NCBI GenBank assembly: GCA_965243605.1
Contig: CBDEVQ010000073.1
Location: forward strand, 24,852 to 88,851
Source of the DNA: JBMYYR01 sp965243605
GTDB lineage: Bacteria > Bacteroidota > Bacteroidia > Flavobacteriales > CAJXXR01
Length of the DNA stretch: 64,000 nt
Direction of reading: 5' to 3'
Below are positions 53,800 through 63,708 of the stretch, piece by piece. A model generated the notes under the pieces. The model made no database searches. It worked only from the letters and a program-made list of their open reading frames with translations, and was not told where the DNA came from. Each line of letters starts with the position of its first letter. Position 1 is the stretch's first letter. Position numbers and translations under genes: made by a program.

Positions 53800-55383
53800 T
53801 TAGTTTATAAGAAGTTTAATGCTTTCATTAATTTCTGTATTCTTACAATTTACAATGTATATCCCTTTATTAGATTGTGGAATTTGCATAGTAAGTACTT
53901 TATCTCCTTGCTTTAAAATTGAATTTGATATTGAGCGTCCAAGAACATCCACTACATTAATGTTTAGATCCCTTGTTAAAGCAATATCTAATTGAATAGT
54001 AAATAATTGGTTTTCATTTGTGATTTTAATCGAGTTGTTAGCATTAATGTTAATTTCAATGAGTGCTAAATCAGAAAGGTCATTGCAATCGTCATACTGC
54101 GTATAGTAAAAATTTTGAACATTGGATGCCATAGAAGATAAATGATCTACTTGTTCCATATTATTAAGACTCATATCTCTTGCAAATATACTGGCATAGT
54201 CTAGGCAGATTTTATTTCCAGGACCGAAGTTTTGAAAATTAGTTGAGCCTAGCATTCTTCGATCTGCAGGTGCATTACCAATCGTTGTTTCAGACCAATT
54301 ATTACTCGTAGTAGTATCACTATCACCAGGAAACATATAGTTAGTTTCTGTTGAATCTAAAGGGTTAATTAAAGTACTTCCATCTTTCCAATTTGAAATC
54401 ATATAGTTATAATAATCTGCTGGTATAATAGGGTTACCATAAATAGAGTGCATGTTATTGGTATAGACTATTGAATGTGTTAAGTTTTCATTTAGTAACA
54501 TAAATCCATAGGCAGGTGGATTAGCCCCATAATCCAGATCAGAAGATGCACCATTATATCCATATATCATATTTTGTTGAATTTGTGTACCAACAAAATC
54601 ATCAGTTCCTTCACCAATTTCAAAATCTAACCAACTACTAATATAAAAATTATCAAAATTATTATTTTGAGATCGATTATATATTTCATAGTGAGAATAG
54701 ATAACATTATCTTTATGATCCTCTCCGGTATTTTCGTAGGCATATAGCATCAAATGTATTTCGGCACCAATAATACCACCACCACTTTCAGTATGCAGAG
54801 CTCTACCATCATTGTATATTACAAATAAGGCTTCATCACCTCTAATTAAAGGGTGTTCACCTAGTTCAGGTTCGTAAAAGTTGTTATTGTTTAAATCGGC
54901 ATAAGGCGCTAAATTTTGAGCCTCTCCATTGGCTGTATTTCCATTTCCAGGCCATGATGCAATAGAGTTTGGGACTTGATATCCTGCTGTATTGTAATTA
55001 GCCATATGTGTTTCAATCTCATCTTTTGTTAAGTGCCAGACATTGTCATAAAGGTTATCATAGGCCGTAGTATATGTCGTAGCAATTGGCCCAGGATAAA
55101 AATCTAATCCACTTTGTCTGTATACATTAGCAGCTAACTTAAGTTCACTATTTTGATTAATACCTCCTAGCCATATACTTTGAGCATATACACAATTGGT
55201 ACCACTTGAATTAGGAAATTCAGAAATGGATTGTGTTAAATCAGAACTTCTGTGATAATCACCATTGGATTGTATGGCAATTTTATGATTATTAACGGAT
55301 AGAGTTTTAGTATCAAATGTTTGTCCATTTAATGCCAAAGTTGATAAAACTGTAGATGTAAAAATAAGTAGCTTTATATTCAT
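53800..55383 (-). CDS. T9SS type A secreted protein
   Basis: A 527-aa protein with a signal peptide (ending TLALNGQT) and a C-terminal type A sorting domain from about residue 445 (TIQLDIALTRDLNINVVDVLGRSI, quoted in part, then KGIYIVNCKNTEINESIKLLIN). The middle part (IWLGGINQNSELKLAANVYRQSG, YNTAGYQVPNSIASWPGNGN, YADLNNNNFYEPELGEHPLIRGDEA) belongs to a family seen in secreted proteins of this phylum, with no enzymatic motif I recognise. A decayed relative lies directly upstream at 55742-56066. Confidence 0.8.
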   Translation of the reverse strand: MNIKLLIFTSTVLSTLALNGQTFDTKTLSVNNHKIAIQSNGDYHRSSDLTQSISEFPNSSGTNCVYAQSIWLGGINQNSELKLAANVYRQSGLDFYPGPIATTYTTAYDNLYDNVWHLTKDEIETHMANYNTAGYQVPNSIASWPGNGNTANGEAQNLAPYADLNNNNFYEPELGEHPLIRGDEALFVIYNDGRALHTESGGGIIGAEIHLMLYAYENTGEDHKDNVIYSHYEIYNRSQNNNFDNFYISSWLDFEIGEGTDDFVGTQIQQNMIYGYNGASSDLDYGANPPAYGFMLLNENLTHSIVYTNNMHSIYGNPIIPADYYNYMISNWKDGSTLINPLDSTETNYMFPGDSDTTTSNNWSETTIGNAPADRRMLGSTNFQNFGPGNKICLDYASIFARDMSLNNMEQVDHLSSMASNVQNFYYTQYDDCNDLSDLALIEININANNSIKITNENQLFTIQLDIALTRDLNINVVDVLGRSISNSILKQGDKVLTMQIPQSNKGIYIVNCKNTEINESIKLLIN

Positions 55384-55741
55384 GATTTTATATTTTGATT
55401 GAGACTAATTTATGTAAAATTTACCCTTAACGAAGTTTAACGTTCTAATTTGAAATTATTTTAAATTAGAATACAATATTCTTTTTTTGAATTAAAATGT
55501 GTATTAAGTGTTTGATTATCAATTCTAAATAACATGGGTTTATTTATTTAGTGATAATCATTTGTTAGGTAGTTGAATGTCATTAATATAGAGTTAAAGA
55601 AAATAGTAGGAAATATTGATATTTAATTAATTGTAGCTCTTGTTATTTATTAAAAAAATGGAGGCCACATGCTTCCCTTTTTTAGATCATTATTTAAGGG
55701 TAATGTTTTAAAACAAGGTAATACCACTTTTAAACTTGTAG
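55384..55741. other. Non-coding stretch between T9SS type A gene and its decayed paralogue
   Basis: AT-rich, with stops in all frames. It includes the promoter region of the T9SS type A gene, but I see no convincing -7 box. Possibly it contains further, unrecognisable remains of the paralogue. Confidence 0.4.
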
Positions 55742-56066
55742 TAGTAGATTGATTTGTACATTGAATAATATGATTTTCAATGTCACTCTTTTTTCAATGC
55801 CATACTTTATCATACATGTCATCAAAAATGGTGTTGTCGTTATTTCCCACCGGTCCTTGCCAATAATTTTTTCCAGTTTACCTGTATGTATTGGCAGCTA
55901 ATCTTAGTTCAGTATTTTCATCATATCCACCCATCCACAAGCATTGTTTACTTATTGCTCTAGAATTAGAACTAGCAGGCATATTAGAGAGTATAGCACG
56001 GAGGTGTCTCTATGCATATCCACATAGATTCTATAATTACAGATAAATTATTAACATCTAATATGA
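55742..56066 (-). pseudogene. Decayed paralogue of the T9SS type A protein (N-terminal part)
   Basis: Reading the minus strand in shifting frames gives pieces colinear with residues 28-130 of the protein at 53800. DMHRDTS matches DYHRSSD; NMPASSNS matches EFPNSSGT. LWMGGYDENTELRLAANTYR matches IWLGGINQNSELKLAANVYR and then hits a stop. NYWQGPVGNNDNTIFDDMYDKVWH matches the PGPIATTYTTAYDNLYDNVWH stretch, followed by a stop and then DIENHI against EIETHM. At least two in-frame stops and one or more frameshifts are present. It has no intact ORF. The match is by eye. Confidence 0.72.
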
Positions 56067-56127
56067 GTACATTTAATAGGTTAAATTTTTGATTATGCAA
56101 TAAGTTGTTTTTTATTATAAAAGAAAA

Positions 56128-56155
56128 AAGACTTATAGATGATTCTATAAGTCTT
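56128..56155. terminator. Terminator after the polytopic membrane protein gene
   Basis: Arms AAGACTTATAGA (56128-56139) and TCTATAAGTCTT (56144-56155), tetraloop TGAT. On the minus strand the A-rich left side supplies a T-tail. Confidence 0.75.
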
Positions 56156-56177
56156 CAAATAATTATTTAGAAATTTG

Positions 56178-57668
56178 TTATTTTTTGGCTGATTTGTGAA
56201 TATACCTTTGGTTTATATCCTCTATAATTCCATAGTGGTGTAATAACATCATATTATAATTAGAATATACTGGGTTATTAATTAATCCCCAACTCATAAC
56301 AGAGCAATCTTCATTAAGTTCAACAATAGGTTCGTTAGATTGGCTTATTTGAATCAGGTTTCTGACTTCGCAATCATTTTGTTGAATAACTTTTTTATCT
56401 GCAATTGTAAATATCATTAATAAACCGGTTACCCAAAGGAGAGATGCTATTTTAAGTTTAGATTTAAGAATAGTCCAATTTTGATATGTTAAGAATGAAA
56501 ACAAGGCCATTAACATAAGTAGAACTGGAATAAACGTATCTCGTCTTAAAATTAAGGGTCTGTAAGATCTATAGCCACCAAGTGGTAATAATAACATATA
56601 GATGACCATAAATAGAAAAGCTGCAATAATGTACTTAGAGTATTTTTGTTTTAGAGGGTGTAACCTATAGAATATAAGTAATTGAATTGCTATAGTAACT
56701 GTAAATAGAGCCATTCCAAATTTCCCAAAAAATTGCTTAATTATTCCTTTAGGTAATTTAAGATATCGTTCTTGTAAGGATAATTCAACCCAATCGTTTT
56801 CAATATTAAAAGTACCGATATACAATGAATATAAGGCCATTATACTCGCCCAAATGAAAATGTAAAATATAGGCTTTGGGATGGTCTTAAATATTCCAAT
56901 TACAAAATTTGAGATATAATTTCCTGAATTATTTTTGGCATATTGGATACCATAACCAGCAAATACAATAAGACTTACAATAAGTATAATTGGTGCATTA
57001 AGAGATGCGTTTAAATTGACAAATATTGAATAGAGGAAGAACGTAAGATACCAAAACCAATTAAAGTTAAAGGTAGACTTATGAATGTATTTTAATACAA
57101 ATGGTATATAAAAGGCAATTACAAATATGGTTGATGTTGCATAACAGAAGGCATAGGTTATTGAAGGATCAATAATGGCCATTAGCTCTTGATATCCCCA
57201 TGTTTGAAAGAATGGGAAACATAATGTATATATTAGAATATTCTTACGGTTAAATAGAGATGTTTTCCCCGATAATAATATGGCTATTAAATAGATTAAT
57301 GCAAACTGCGTGAACACTTTTAATAAAGCGGCTGAAAAATAAATAGAACCAATAGGAGAGAAGAAGTTTTGTAAGAGTAGAGGAACCGTTTTAAAGTATT
57401 CCATCATTATTTTAAATTCAAAATATCGATTAGGTTGTGCATAACCATCTGGATGATTAATTACTTGCCAACCTAACGGATTCTCCATGACACTTTTATA
57501 ACTATCAGAAGGAACAATGATGGTTGCAAAATCGCCTTCAAATGCAAAAAATCGAAATTGGTGAAAAGAAAAGGCCAAGTCCAAAACAAATAGAATAAAT
57601 AAAACAGCATAAATAATCTGCATGTATTTTTTTGAACTTGTAATCTTTGTAAGTAAATTAGATATCAT
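56178..57668 (-). CDS. Polytopic membrane protein, possible GT-C-like, hypothetical
   Basis: A 496-aa protein with about eleven membrane helices. After the first helix comes an outward loop with FEGDFATIIVPSDSY, and the C-terminal 70 residues are soluble (DCEVRNLIQISQSNEPIVELNEDCS). Acidic residues in the first outer loop and this topology are seen in GT-C glycosyltransferases, but no signature proves that. I do not recognise the family. It is monocistronic, between a terminator and the nqr operon end. Confidence 0.6.
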   Translation of the reverse strand: MISNLLTKITSSKKYMQIIYAVLFILFVLDLAFSFHQFRFFAFEGDFATIIVPSDSYKSVMENPLGWQVINHPDGYAQPNRYFEFKIMMEYFKTVPLLLQNFFSPIGSIYFSAALLKVFTQFALIYLIAILLSGKTSLFNRKNILIYTLCFPFFQTWGYQELMAIIDPSITYAFCYATSTIFVIAFYIPFVLKYIHKSTFNFNWFWYLTFFLYSIFVNLNASLNAPIILIVSLIVFAGYGIQYAKNNSGNYISNFVIGIFKTIPKPIFYIFIWASIMALYSLYIGTFNIENDWVELSLQERYLKLPKGIIKQFFGKFGMALFTVTIAIQLLIFYRLHPLKQKYSKYIIAAFLFMVIYMLLLPLGGYRSYRPLILRRDTFIPVLLMLMALFSFLTYQNWTILKSKLKIASLLWVTGLLMIFTIADKKVIQQNDCEVRNLIQISQSNEPIVELNEDCSVMSWGLINNPVYSNYNMMLLHHYGIIEDINQRYIHKSAKK

Positions 57669-57850
57669 TGGTATTGTATTAGATAATACGAAAATACAGG
57701 ATAAAAAAAAGACCGAACATTAATTTTGTATTTTTTTTGATATTAATGAATAATCCCTTCTATAATGACCAATAATATTTATTACTTGATTGGGTTGTTT
57801 AATATCGAAATTCATTTTTAATGATTTAAACATAAGAGTATTACAAGTAA

Positions 57851-57885
57851 AAAAAGCCTTTCGAAATATTATCGAAAGGCTTTTT
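57851..57885. terminator. Terminator of the nqr operon
   Basis: Arms AAAAAGCCTTTCGA (57851-57864) and TCGAAAGGCTTTTT (57872-57885). It lies 23 bases beyond the nqrF stop. Confidence 0.85.
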
Positions 57886-57907
57886 ATTATTTAAGTAGAA
57901 TAATGAT

Positions 57908-59203
57908 TTATCCTCCAAAGTCATCAAAACGAACATTCTCGTCTGGAACTCCAAAGTCATCACACATCTTAACTACGGCTTGGTTCATCATAGGTGGTCC
58001 ACAGAAATAGAATTCTATATCTTCAGGAGCATCATGCTTACTCAAGTAGTTATCAATTAATGCTTGGTGTACAAATCCGACGAATCCATCACCTTCTGCA
58101 TCAACATTTTCTTTTACTTTCCAGTTATCTTCCTCTAATGGTTCAGATAATACGAGTTGAAGTTTAAAGTTCGGGAATTCCTTCTCTAATGCTTCAAAAT
58201 AGTGGATGTAGAATAATTCACGTTTAGAACGACCTCCATACCAATACGTAACTTTACGTCCTGTTTTCATTGTATGGAATAATTCGTAAAGGTGAGAACG
58301 CATTGGTGCCATACCAGCTCCACCACCAACATAAATCATTTCTGCATCAGAATCTTCATTAATGAAGAATTCACCATAAGGTCCAGAAATTGTTACTTTA
58401 TCTCCAACTTTTCTAGAGAAAACATAAGAAGAAGCGATACCAGGATTTACATCCATCCATCCATTTTTCTCACGATCCCAAGGTGGAGTAGCAATACGAA
58501 TATTTAACATGATCTCACGACCTTCTGCAGGGTAAGAAGCCATAGAATATGCACGCTCTACTAAAGCATCGTTTTTCATTACTAATGGCCATAAACCAAA
58601 CTTATCCCATTCTTGTTGGAATTTGTTAGGTTCACCTGGATGATCTAATGGATGAGCTTCAATATCCATATCTGAGAATTTAACCTCAATTTCTGGAATT
58701 TCAATTTGAATGTATCCACCTGCTTTGTAATCCATGTCTTCAGGAATTTCAACTACGAATTCCTTAATGAATGAAGCAACGTTATAGTTACGTACAACAG
58801 TAGCTTCCCATTTCTTAACACCAAATACCTCTTCAGGTACTTCGATTACCATGTCATTTTTAATTTTAACTTGACATCCTAAACGCCAGTGGTCAGCTGC
58901 TTCTTTACGAGAGAAGTGTGGCTTTTCTGTTGGTAGTAATTCACCACCACCTTCAGTTACCTGACATTTACATTGGATACAAGTTCCCCCTCCACCACAA
59001 GCAGAAGGTAAGAAAATTTTGTGCTCACTTAAAGTCGATAAAATCGTACTTCCTGATGCAACTTCAATTTCTTTTTCACCATTAATAACCAGTTTTACTG
59101 GTCCTGATGGTGATAGTTTAGTTTTCGCGTATAGAAGTATTGCTACTAAAGCCAATACAACGATCAAAAACACGATTACTGCTGTAATTACTGTTGGTCC
59201 CAT
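57908..59203 (-). CDS. nqrF: Na+-translocating NADH:quinone reductase subunit F
   Basis: A 431-aa NADH-oxidising subunit. N-terminal helix (residues 5-25), a [2Fe-2S] ferredoxin domain (SACGGGGTCIQCKC and the fourth Cys in WRLGCQV), then FAD (RAYSMASYP) and NADH domains (YVGGGAGMAPMRS). The ending VRFDDFGG is typical. It takes electrons from NADH and passes them toward the membrane subunits. Last gene of the nqrABCDEF operon. Confidence 0.96.
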   Translation of the reverse strand: MGPTVITAVIVFLIVVLALVAILLYAKTKLSPSGPVKLVINGEKEIEVASGSTILSTLSEHKIFLPSACGGGGTCIQCKCQVTEGGGELLPTEKPHFSRKEAADHWRLGCQVKIKNDMVIEVPEEVFGVKKWEATVVRNYNVASFIKEFVVEIPEDMDYKAGGYIQIEIPEIEVKFSDMDIEAHPLDHPGEPNKFQQEWDKFGLWPLVMKNDALVERAYSMASYPAEGREIMLNIRIATPPWDREKNGWMDVNPGIASSYVFSRKVGDKVTISGPYGEFFINEDSDAEMIYVGGGAGMAPMRSHLYELFHTMKTGRKVTYWYGGRSKRELFYIHYFEALEKEFPNFKLQLVLSEPLEEDNWKVKENVDAEGDGFVGFVHQALIDNYLSKHDAPEDIEFYFCGPPMMNQAVVKMCDDFGVPDENVRFDDFGG

Positions 59204-59221
59204 AGTTTCTTTATCGACTTA

Positions 59222-59842
59222 TTATAGTTTAATACCCATAAAACTCATAAACGCAATACCCATTAATCCTGTAATGATAAATGTGATTCCTAATCCACGT
59301 AATGGAGCAGGTACGTTTGAGTAACGAATTTTTTCTCGAATTGCGGCAATAGAAACAATGGCTAAGAACCATCCAAATCCAGAACCAAAAGCAAATGATG
59401 TTGCTTCAGCAATTGTAGAATATTGACGATCTTGCATGAATAATGCTCCCCCTAAGATGGCACAGTTTACAGCAATAAGAGGTAAGAAAATACCTAATGA
59501 AGCATAAAGTGCTGGAGAAACTTTTTCAACAATCATCTCTACTAATTGTACCATAGATGCAATTACGGCAATAAACATGATGAATGATAAGAATGAAAGA
59601 TCAATACTTTCCATTCCTTCCATTCCAGTCCAAGCTAAAGCACCTTCTTTAAGTACGTAGTTTTCTAATAAATAGTTAACAGGAACAGTAACTCCTAATA
59701 CGAAGATAACTGCAGCTCCTAAACCAACGGCTGTTTTAACCGATTTTGATACCGCCAAATAAGAACACATTCCTAAGAAGTAGGCAAATATCATGTTGTC
59801 GATAAACATCGACTTCACAAATATGTTTAATAAATCTTGCAT
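59222..59842 (-). CDS. nqrE: Na+-NQR subunit E
   Basis: A 206-aa, six-helix subunit. It contains FLGMCSYLAVSKS and VNCAILGGALF, whose Cys residues contribute to the iron-sulfur centre between NqrD and NqrE. The start follows nqrD by 10 bases. Confidence 0.95.
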   Translation of the reverse strand: MQDLLNIFVKSMFIDNMIFAYFLGMCSYLAVSKSVKTAVGLGAAVIFVLGVTVPVNYLLENYVLKEGALAWTGMEGMESIDLSFLSFIMFIAVIASMVQLVEMIVEKVSPALYASLGIFLPLIAVNCAILGGALFMQDRQYSTIAEATSFAFGSGFGWFLAIVSIAAIREKIRYSNVPAPLRGLGITFIITGLMGIAFMSFMGIKL

Positions 59843-59852
59843 GTCTTAATTT

Positions 59853-60485
59853 TTAGTCTTCGATTAGTTTCTTGTTACGAGCACGTTGGAACCATATTAA
59901 CAATCCAACAGTAATTAAGGCCATAGGAGGCAAAATCATCATGTTGTTGTTCATATAACCCATTCCATATAAACCTGTCATCTCAGTAGCAGAACCAAAT
60001 AATTCAATTCCGAATAATTTCCCTGAACCTAAAACTTCACGGAAAATAGCTACAATAACAAGAATAAGTCCGTATCCTAGAGCATTACCAATAGCATCAA
60101 TTGCAGATGGTCCTATTTTATTACCTAAAGCAAAAGCTTCTAAACGCCCCATAATAATACAGTTGGTAATAATAAGACCAACAAATACAGACAGTTTTTC
60201 AGAAACATCTGGTAGGAATGCTTTTAATACTTCATTTACAATAATTACCAATCCTGCAACAATTACCAATTGAACGATAATACGAATACGAGATGGAATA
60301 ATGTTACGTAATGCCGATACAATAACGTTTGCCGCAAGTAATACGAACAATACAGATATAGACATTACAACAGCTTGTTCTACTTGAACCGTAATGGCAA
60401 GTGCCGAACAAATCCCTAATACTTGAACCGTAATTGGGTTCGTGTCGTCTAAAGGATCTTTAATTAATTTTTTATAATCACTCAT
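59853..60485 (-). CDS. nqrD: Na+-NQR subunit D
   Basis: A 210-aa, six-helix subunit, homologous to NqrE in inverted topology. LGICSALAITVQ and LIITNCIIMGRLEAFA hold the conserved Cys residues. It follows nqrC by 9 bases. Confidence 0.95.
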   Translation of the reverse strand: MSDYKKLIKDPLDDTNPITVQVLGICSALAITVQVEQAVVMSISVLFVLLAANVIVSALRNIIPSRIRIIVQLVIVAGLVIIVNEVLKAFLPDVSEKLSVFVGLIITNCIIMGRLEAFALGNKIGPSAIDAIGNALGYGLILVIVAIFREVLGSGKLFGIELFGSATEMTGLYGMGYMNNNMMILPPMALITVGLLIWFQRARNKKLIED

Positions 60486-60494
60486 AATATGCTG

Positions 60495-61187
60495 TTATTT
60501 TTGAGTTTTAAAATAATTCGAATAAACCTTTAACGTACGGTCAACCATTTCTTCAACACCAACTGAAGTAATTGTACCTCCTGTAATTGCATCAACCTTT
60601 GAGTTAATACCAGAACCAGAACCATCTTTTACAACTGTTATTTTAGAATTGATTGTTTCACCTTTAAATTGAGAAGTAAACATTTCTGTTTTAATCTCAG
60701 CACCTAAACCTGGAGTTTCACCTTTATGGTCAAACTTAGTTCCATATATAGTTTGTTTGTCTGATCCTAAAGCAACATACCCCCAAATTGGTCCCCAAAG
60801 TCCTTTACCAACCATTGGGATGATGTAAAACGTCTCACCATCTTTGTTTCCTACATAAAGTGGGAAATTACGGTCAGAAGCATCAAGTTTTTTATCTCTA
60901 AATTCTTTTTGGATGTCAACTGTAAAAGCATCTTTTCCAGTACTCATATCTTTACCACTTACAATAAGAGTTTTAGATACGTGTTGTTCGAATAATTCAG
61001 CTGCATTATCTCTGGTTGCTTCTACACCGAAGGCACCAAGGATATCCATACGCTTTTTATCGTCTTTGTTTTTATTTTGAAGATCCTTCAATCCCATTGA
61101 AACCGAAGCTAAAAGAGCTCCAACAACAGTAACTAGGACAAAAGCGAATCCAAAAGTAAAACCACTACTATTTTTATCTAATGCCAT
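60495..61187 (-). CDS. nqrC: Na+-NQR subunit C (covalent FMN)
   Basis: A 230-aa subunit with an N-terminal helix (residues 8-28) and an outer FMN domain. The flavinylation motif is DAITGGTITSVGV near residue 200, whose Thr should carry FMN by a phosphoester bond attached by ApbE. It follows nqrB by 4 bases. Confidence 0.95.
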   Translation of the reverse strand: MALDKNSSGFTFGFAFVLVTVVGALLASVSMGLKDLQNKNKDDKKRMDILGAFGVEATRDNAAELFEQHVSKTLIVSGKDMSTGKDAFTVDIQKEFRDKKLDASDRNFPLYVGNKDGETFYIIPMVGKGLWGPIWGYVALGSDKQTIYGTKFDHKGETPGLGAEIKTEMFTSQFKGETINSKITVVKDGSGSGINSKVDAITGGTITSVGVEEMVDRTLKVYSNYFKTQK

Positions 61188-61191
61188 AATA

Positions 61192-62343
61192 TTATGCTTT
61201 AACTCGTTTTAATCTTCGTTTAATGTTTGCACCTATAACATAATGGTCAATTAATGGAGCCATAATGTTCATAAATAGGATAGCCATCATCATACCTTCT
61301 GGGTAAGCTGGGTTAACTACACGAATTAACATCGCTAATAAACCAACTAAGAATCCATAAATCCATTTACCAGTCTCTGTTTGAGATGCGGTTACAGGAT
61401 CAGTTGCCATAAATACAACACCAAATATGAATCCACCAATTAATAAGTGAGGAAGAACATCTGTCATTTGTAAAACAGATTCTGGATTACCTACTGCATT
61501 GAATAAAGAGATCATTAATGTTCCACCTAATACAGCAGATAACATAATTTTCCATGATCCAATACCAGTATATAATAATAAGGCTGCACCAATTAAAATT
61601 GCAATAACAGATGTTTCACCAACAGAACCAGGAATAAATCCTAAGAACATATCAGTAATAGAGTAATCGTGGCTTCCATTATTTGCTAAAACTCCAAGAA
61701 TTGTTTCTCCTGAAATAGCATCTACTGTTTCACCTCCAGCAACCCAGATTTTATCTCCAGACATTTTAGTAGGGTAAGCAAAGAATAAGAATGCACGTGC
61801 TGTTAACGCTGGGTTAACAATGTTCATTCCTGTTCCACCAAATACTTCTTTACCAATAATTACGGCAAATGCAACAGCAACTGCTAACATCCATAATGGT
61901 ACGTCTACAGGTACAATTAAAGGAATTAACATTCCTGAAACTAAATACCCTTCATTTATAGAGTGACCTCTCTGAATTGCAAAGGCAAATTCAATCGTTA
62001 AACCTACACCGTAAGAAACAATGATTAATGGTAAAACTTTTAATAGTCCAAATAAGAAAACATCCATAAAGGCTTGCTCTCCCATAGTTCCTAATTGTGT
62101 GAAATGTTGAAATCCTACATTATACATTCCGAACAATAATGCTGGAATCATTGCAAGTACAACAGTAATCATCGTACGCTTTAAGTCAACTGCGTCACGA
62201 ATATGTGCACCTTTTTGTGTTACTGCTTCAGGAACATACAAAAGGGTCTCAAAACCTTCAAATGCTGGGTGGAATTTTTCAAGTTTTCCACCTTTTTCGA
62301 AATGAGGTTTGAATTGGTCAATTTTATTTCTTAGAAATTTCAT
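61192..62343 (-). CDS. nqrB: Na+-NQR subunit B (covalent FMN)
   Basis: A 383-aa, ten-helix subunit. The FMN attachment motif reads DAISGETIL; the usual form is SGAT, so Ala is replaced by Glu while Ser, Gly and the flavin Thr are kept. VFGGTGMNIVNPALTARAF and GVVFMATDPVTA are typical. This subunit holds riboflavin and FMN and forms part of the sodium pathway. Confidence 0.95.
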   Translation of the reverse strand: MKFLRNKIDQFKPHFEKGGKLEKFHPAFEGFETLLYVPEAVTQKGAHIRDAVDLKRTMITVVLAMIPALLFGMYNVGFQHFTQLGTMGEQAFMDVFLFGLLKVLPLIIVSYGVGLTIEFAFAIQRGHSINEGYLVSGMLIPLIVPVDVPLWMLAVAVAFAVIIGKEVFGGTGMNIVNPALTARAFLFFAYPTKMSGDKIWVAGGETVDAISGETILGVLANNGSHDYSITDMFLGFIPGSVGETSVIAILIGAALLLYTGIGSWKIMLSAVLGGTLMISLFNAVGNPESVLQMTDVLPHLLIGGFIFGVVFMATDPVTASQTETGKWIYGFLVGLLAMLIRVVNPAYPEGMMMAILFMNIMAPLIDHYVIGANIKRRLKRVKA

Positions 62344-62355
62344 CGTCTCTCTCGC

Positions 62356-63708
62356 TTAGCTAAGTTCCTTTTTTACTAAATCTAATGCTTCACGAATAAT
62401 CGCTTGAATTTCCATTTTAGAAGTACAAGCAAATTCACATAAAGCAAAATCTTCAGGCGTAACCTCATAAATACCTAAGTTCTCCATCAATTCGATATCA
62501 TTTGCTAATGCAGCTTTTATCAAATGTACTGGGTAAATATCCATAGGTAGATATTGTTCATATTGTCCTGTTACTACATAAGCACGTTCTTCTCCACGTA
62601 AGTTTGTATTAACAGAATATTTTTTCTTTGGGGTCATCCATGAAAGGAAAGTTCTCGACAGACTTAATTTTGAAGTTCCTGGTAATGCCCATCCTAAGAA
62701 GTCAGGTTCATTTCCTTCTGCAACAACAGTTAATTCATTCGAATAGAAATTGATGTGTGCATCTTTCTCTACTTTTTCTCCAGTTAAGATATCTCCTGAG
62801 ATAAAACGTACGTTATCGTTAGAAACAGATTTCCCAACAATGTCTGAAACGTTAGCTCCTTGAACTGTTTTGTAATACTTAGGTTGAGATACTTCTTCAC
62901 CACAAAGTGCTACGATACGTGTTGGATCGTATTTTGAGTTTAAAAGTAAATTACCAATGGCTACAACAGCTTGAGGACGTAAATACCAAACAACTTCACC
63001 TTTGTTAACCGGATTTAAATGATGTATTTGAACACCATTGTTTCCTGCTGGGTGAGGTCCTGCAAATGTGTTTTTAGAAACACCTTGTGCGTTTGAAAAT
63101 ACGGTAGAAGAGTTTGTCTTTGCCTTAACGTTTAAGTTTACATTTCCAGAAGTTAATTTCTTTAATGCATCTAAACCTTTTTGGAAAGCGTCTCCTTGTC
63201 CTTCAATCATAAAGCTATCATCAGCTGCTAAAGGAGCCGAATTAAATGCCGAGACATTAATGTCTTTTGGTGTGATTGATGGATCGGCAATTACCGCATA
63301 AGGTATTTGACGTACAAATGGCCATACTCCAGATTTTAATAGATGTTGTAAAAGTTCTTCTCTTGAACAAGAATTCAAGTTGATTGAACCCATATCTACG
63401 TACTCATCTTGAGCGTTAGCTTTTATGATAATCTCAAGCATCTTACGCTTGGCTCCACGTTTAATTTCGATAACCTCTCCAGAAACTGGAGATACGAAGT
63501 TAACGTCTGGAGAATTCTTATCATAAAAGACTGGTGTACCAACATCCACTTTAGCCCCTTCTCTTACATGAAGTTTTGGTGTAACTCCTGTAAAATCTGT
63601 CGGCTTAATTGTATAGTAAGTAGATCTATTAGCGTTTTCTAACTTAAGATCTGCTTGCCCGAACAATTGGATATCAACACCTTTCTTGATGCGAATGTCT
63701 TTGGACAT
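62356..63708 (-). CDS. nqrA: Na+-NQR subunit A
   Basis: A 450-aa cytoplasmic subunit that binds at the membrane face and interacts with quinone. Typical parts are KKGVDIQLFGQADLKL at the start, FAGPHPAGNNGVQIHHLNPV, VVAIGNLLLNSKYDPTRIVALCGEEV quoted in part, and FALCEFACTSKMEIQAIIREALDLV at the end. It is the first gene of the operon. Confidence 0.95.
   Translation of the reverse strand: MSKDIRIKKGVDIQLFGQADLKLENANRSTYYTIKPTDFTGVTPKLHVREGAKVDVGTPVFYDKNSPDVNFVSPVSGEVIEIKRGAKRKMLEIIIKANAQDEYVDMGSINLNSCSREELLQHLLKSGVWPFVRQIPYAVIADPSITPKDINVSAFNSAPLAADDSFMIEGQGDAFQKGLDALKKLTSGNVNLNVKAKTNSSTVFSNAQGVSKNTFAGPHPAGNNGVQIHHLNPVNKGEVVWYLRPQAVVAIGNLLLNSKYDPTRIVALCGEEVSQPKYYKTVQGANVSDIVGKSVSNDNVRFISGDILTGEKVEKDAHINFYSNELTVVAEGNEPDFLGWALPGTSKLSLSRTFLSWMTPKKKYSVNTNLRGEERAYVVTGQYEQYLPMDIYPVHLIKAALANDIELMENLGIYEVTPEDFALCEFACTSKMEIQAIIREALDLVKKELS

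Noticed and set aside
57908..63708. RNF complex instead of NQR
   Set aside because: NqrA and the FAD/NADH-type NqrF with a single ferredoxin domain are present, and RnfB/RnfC-type multi-cluster subunits are absent.
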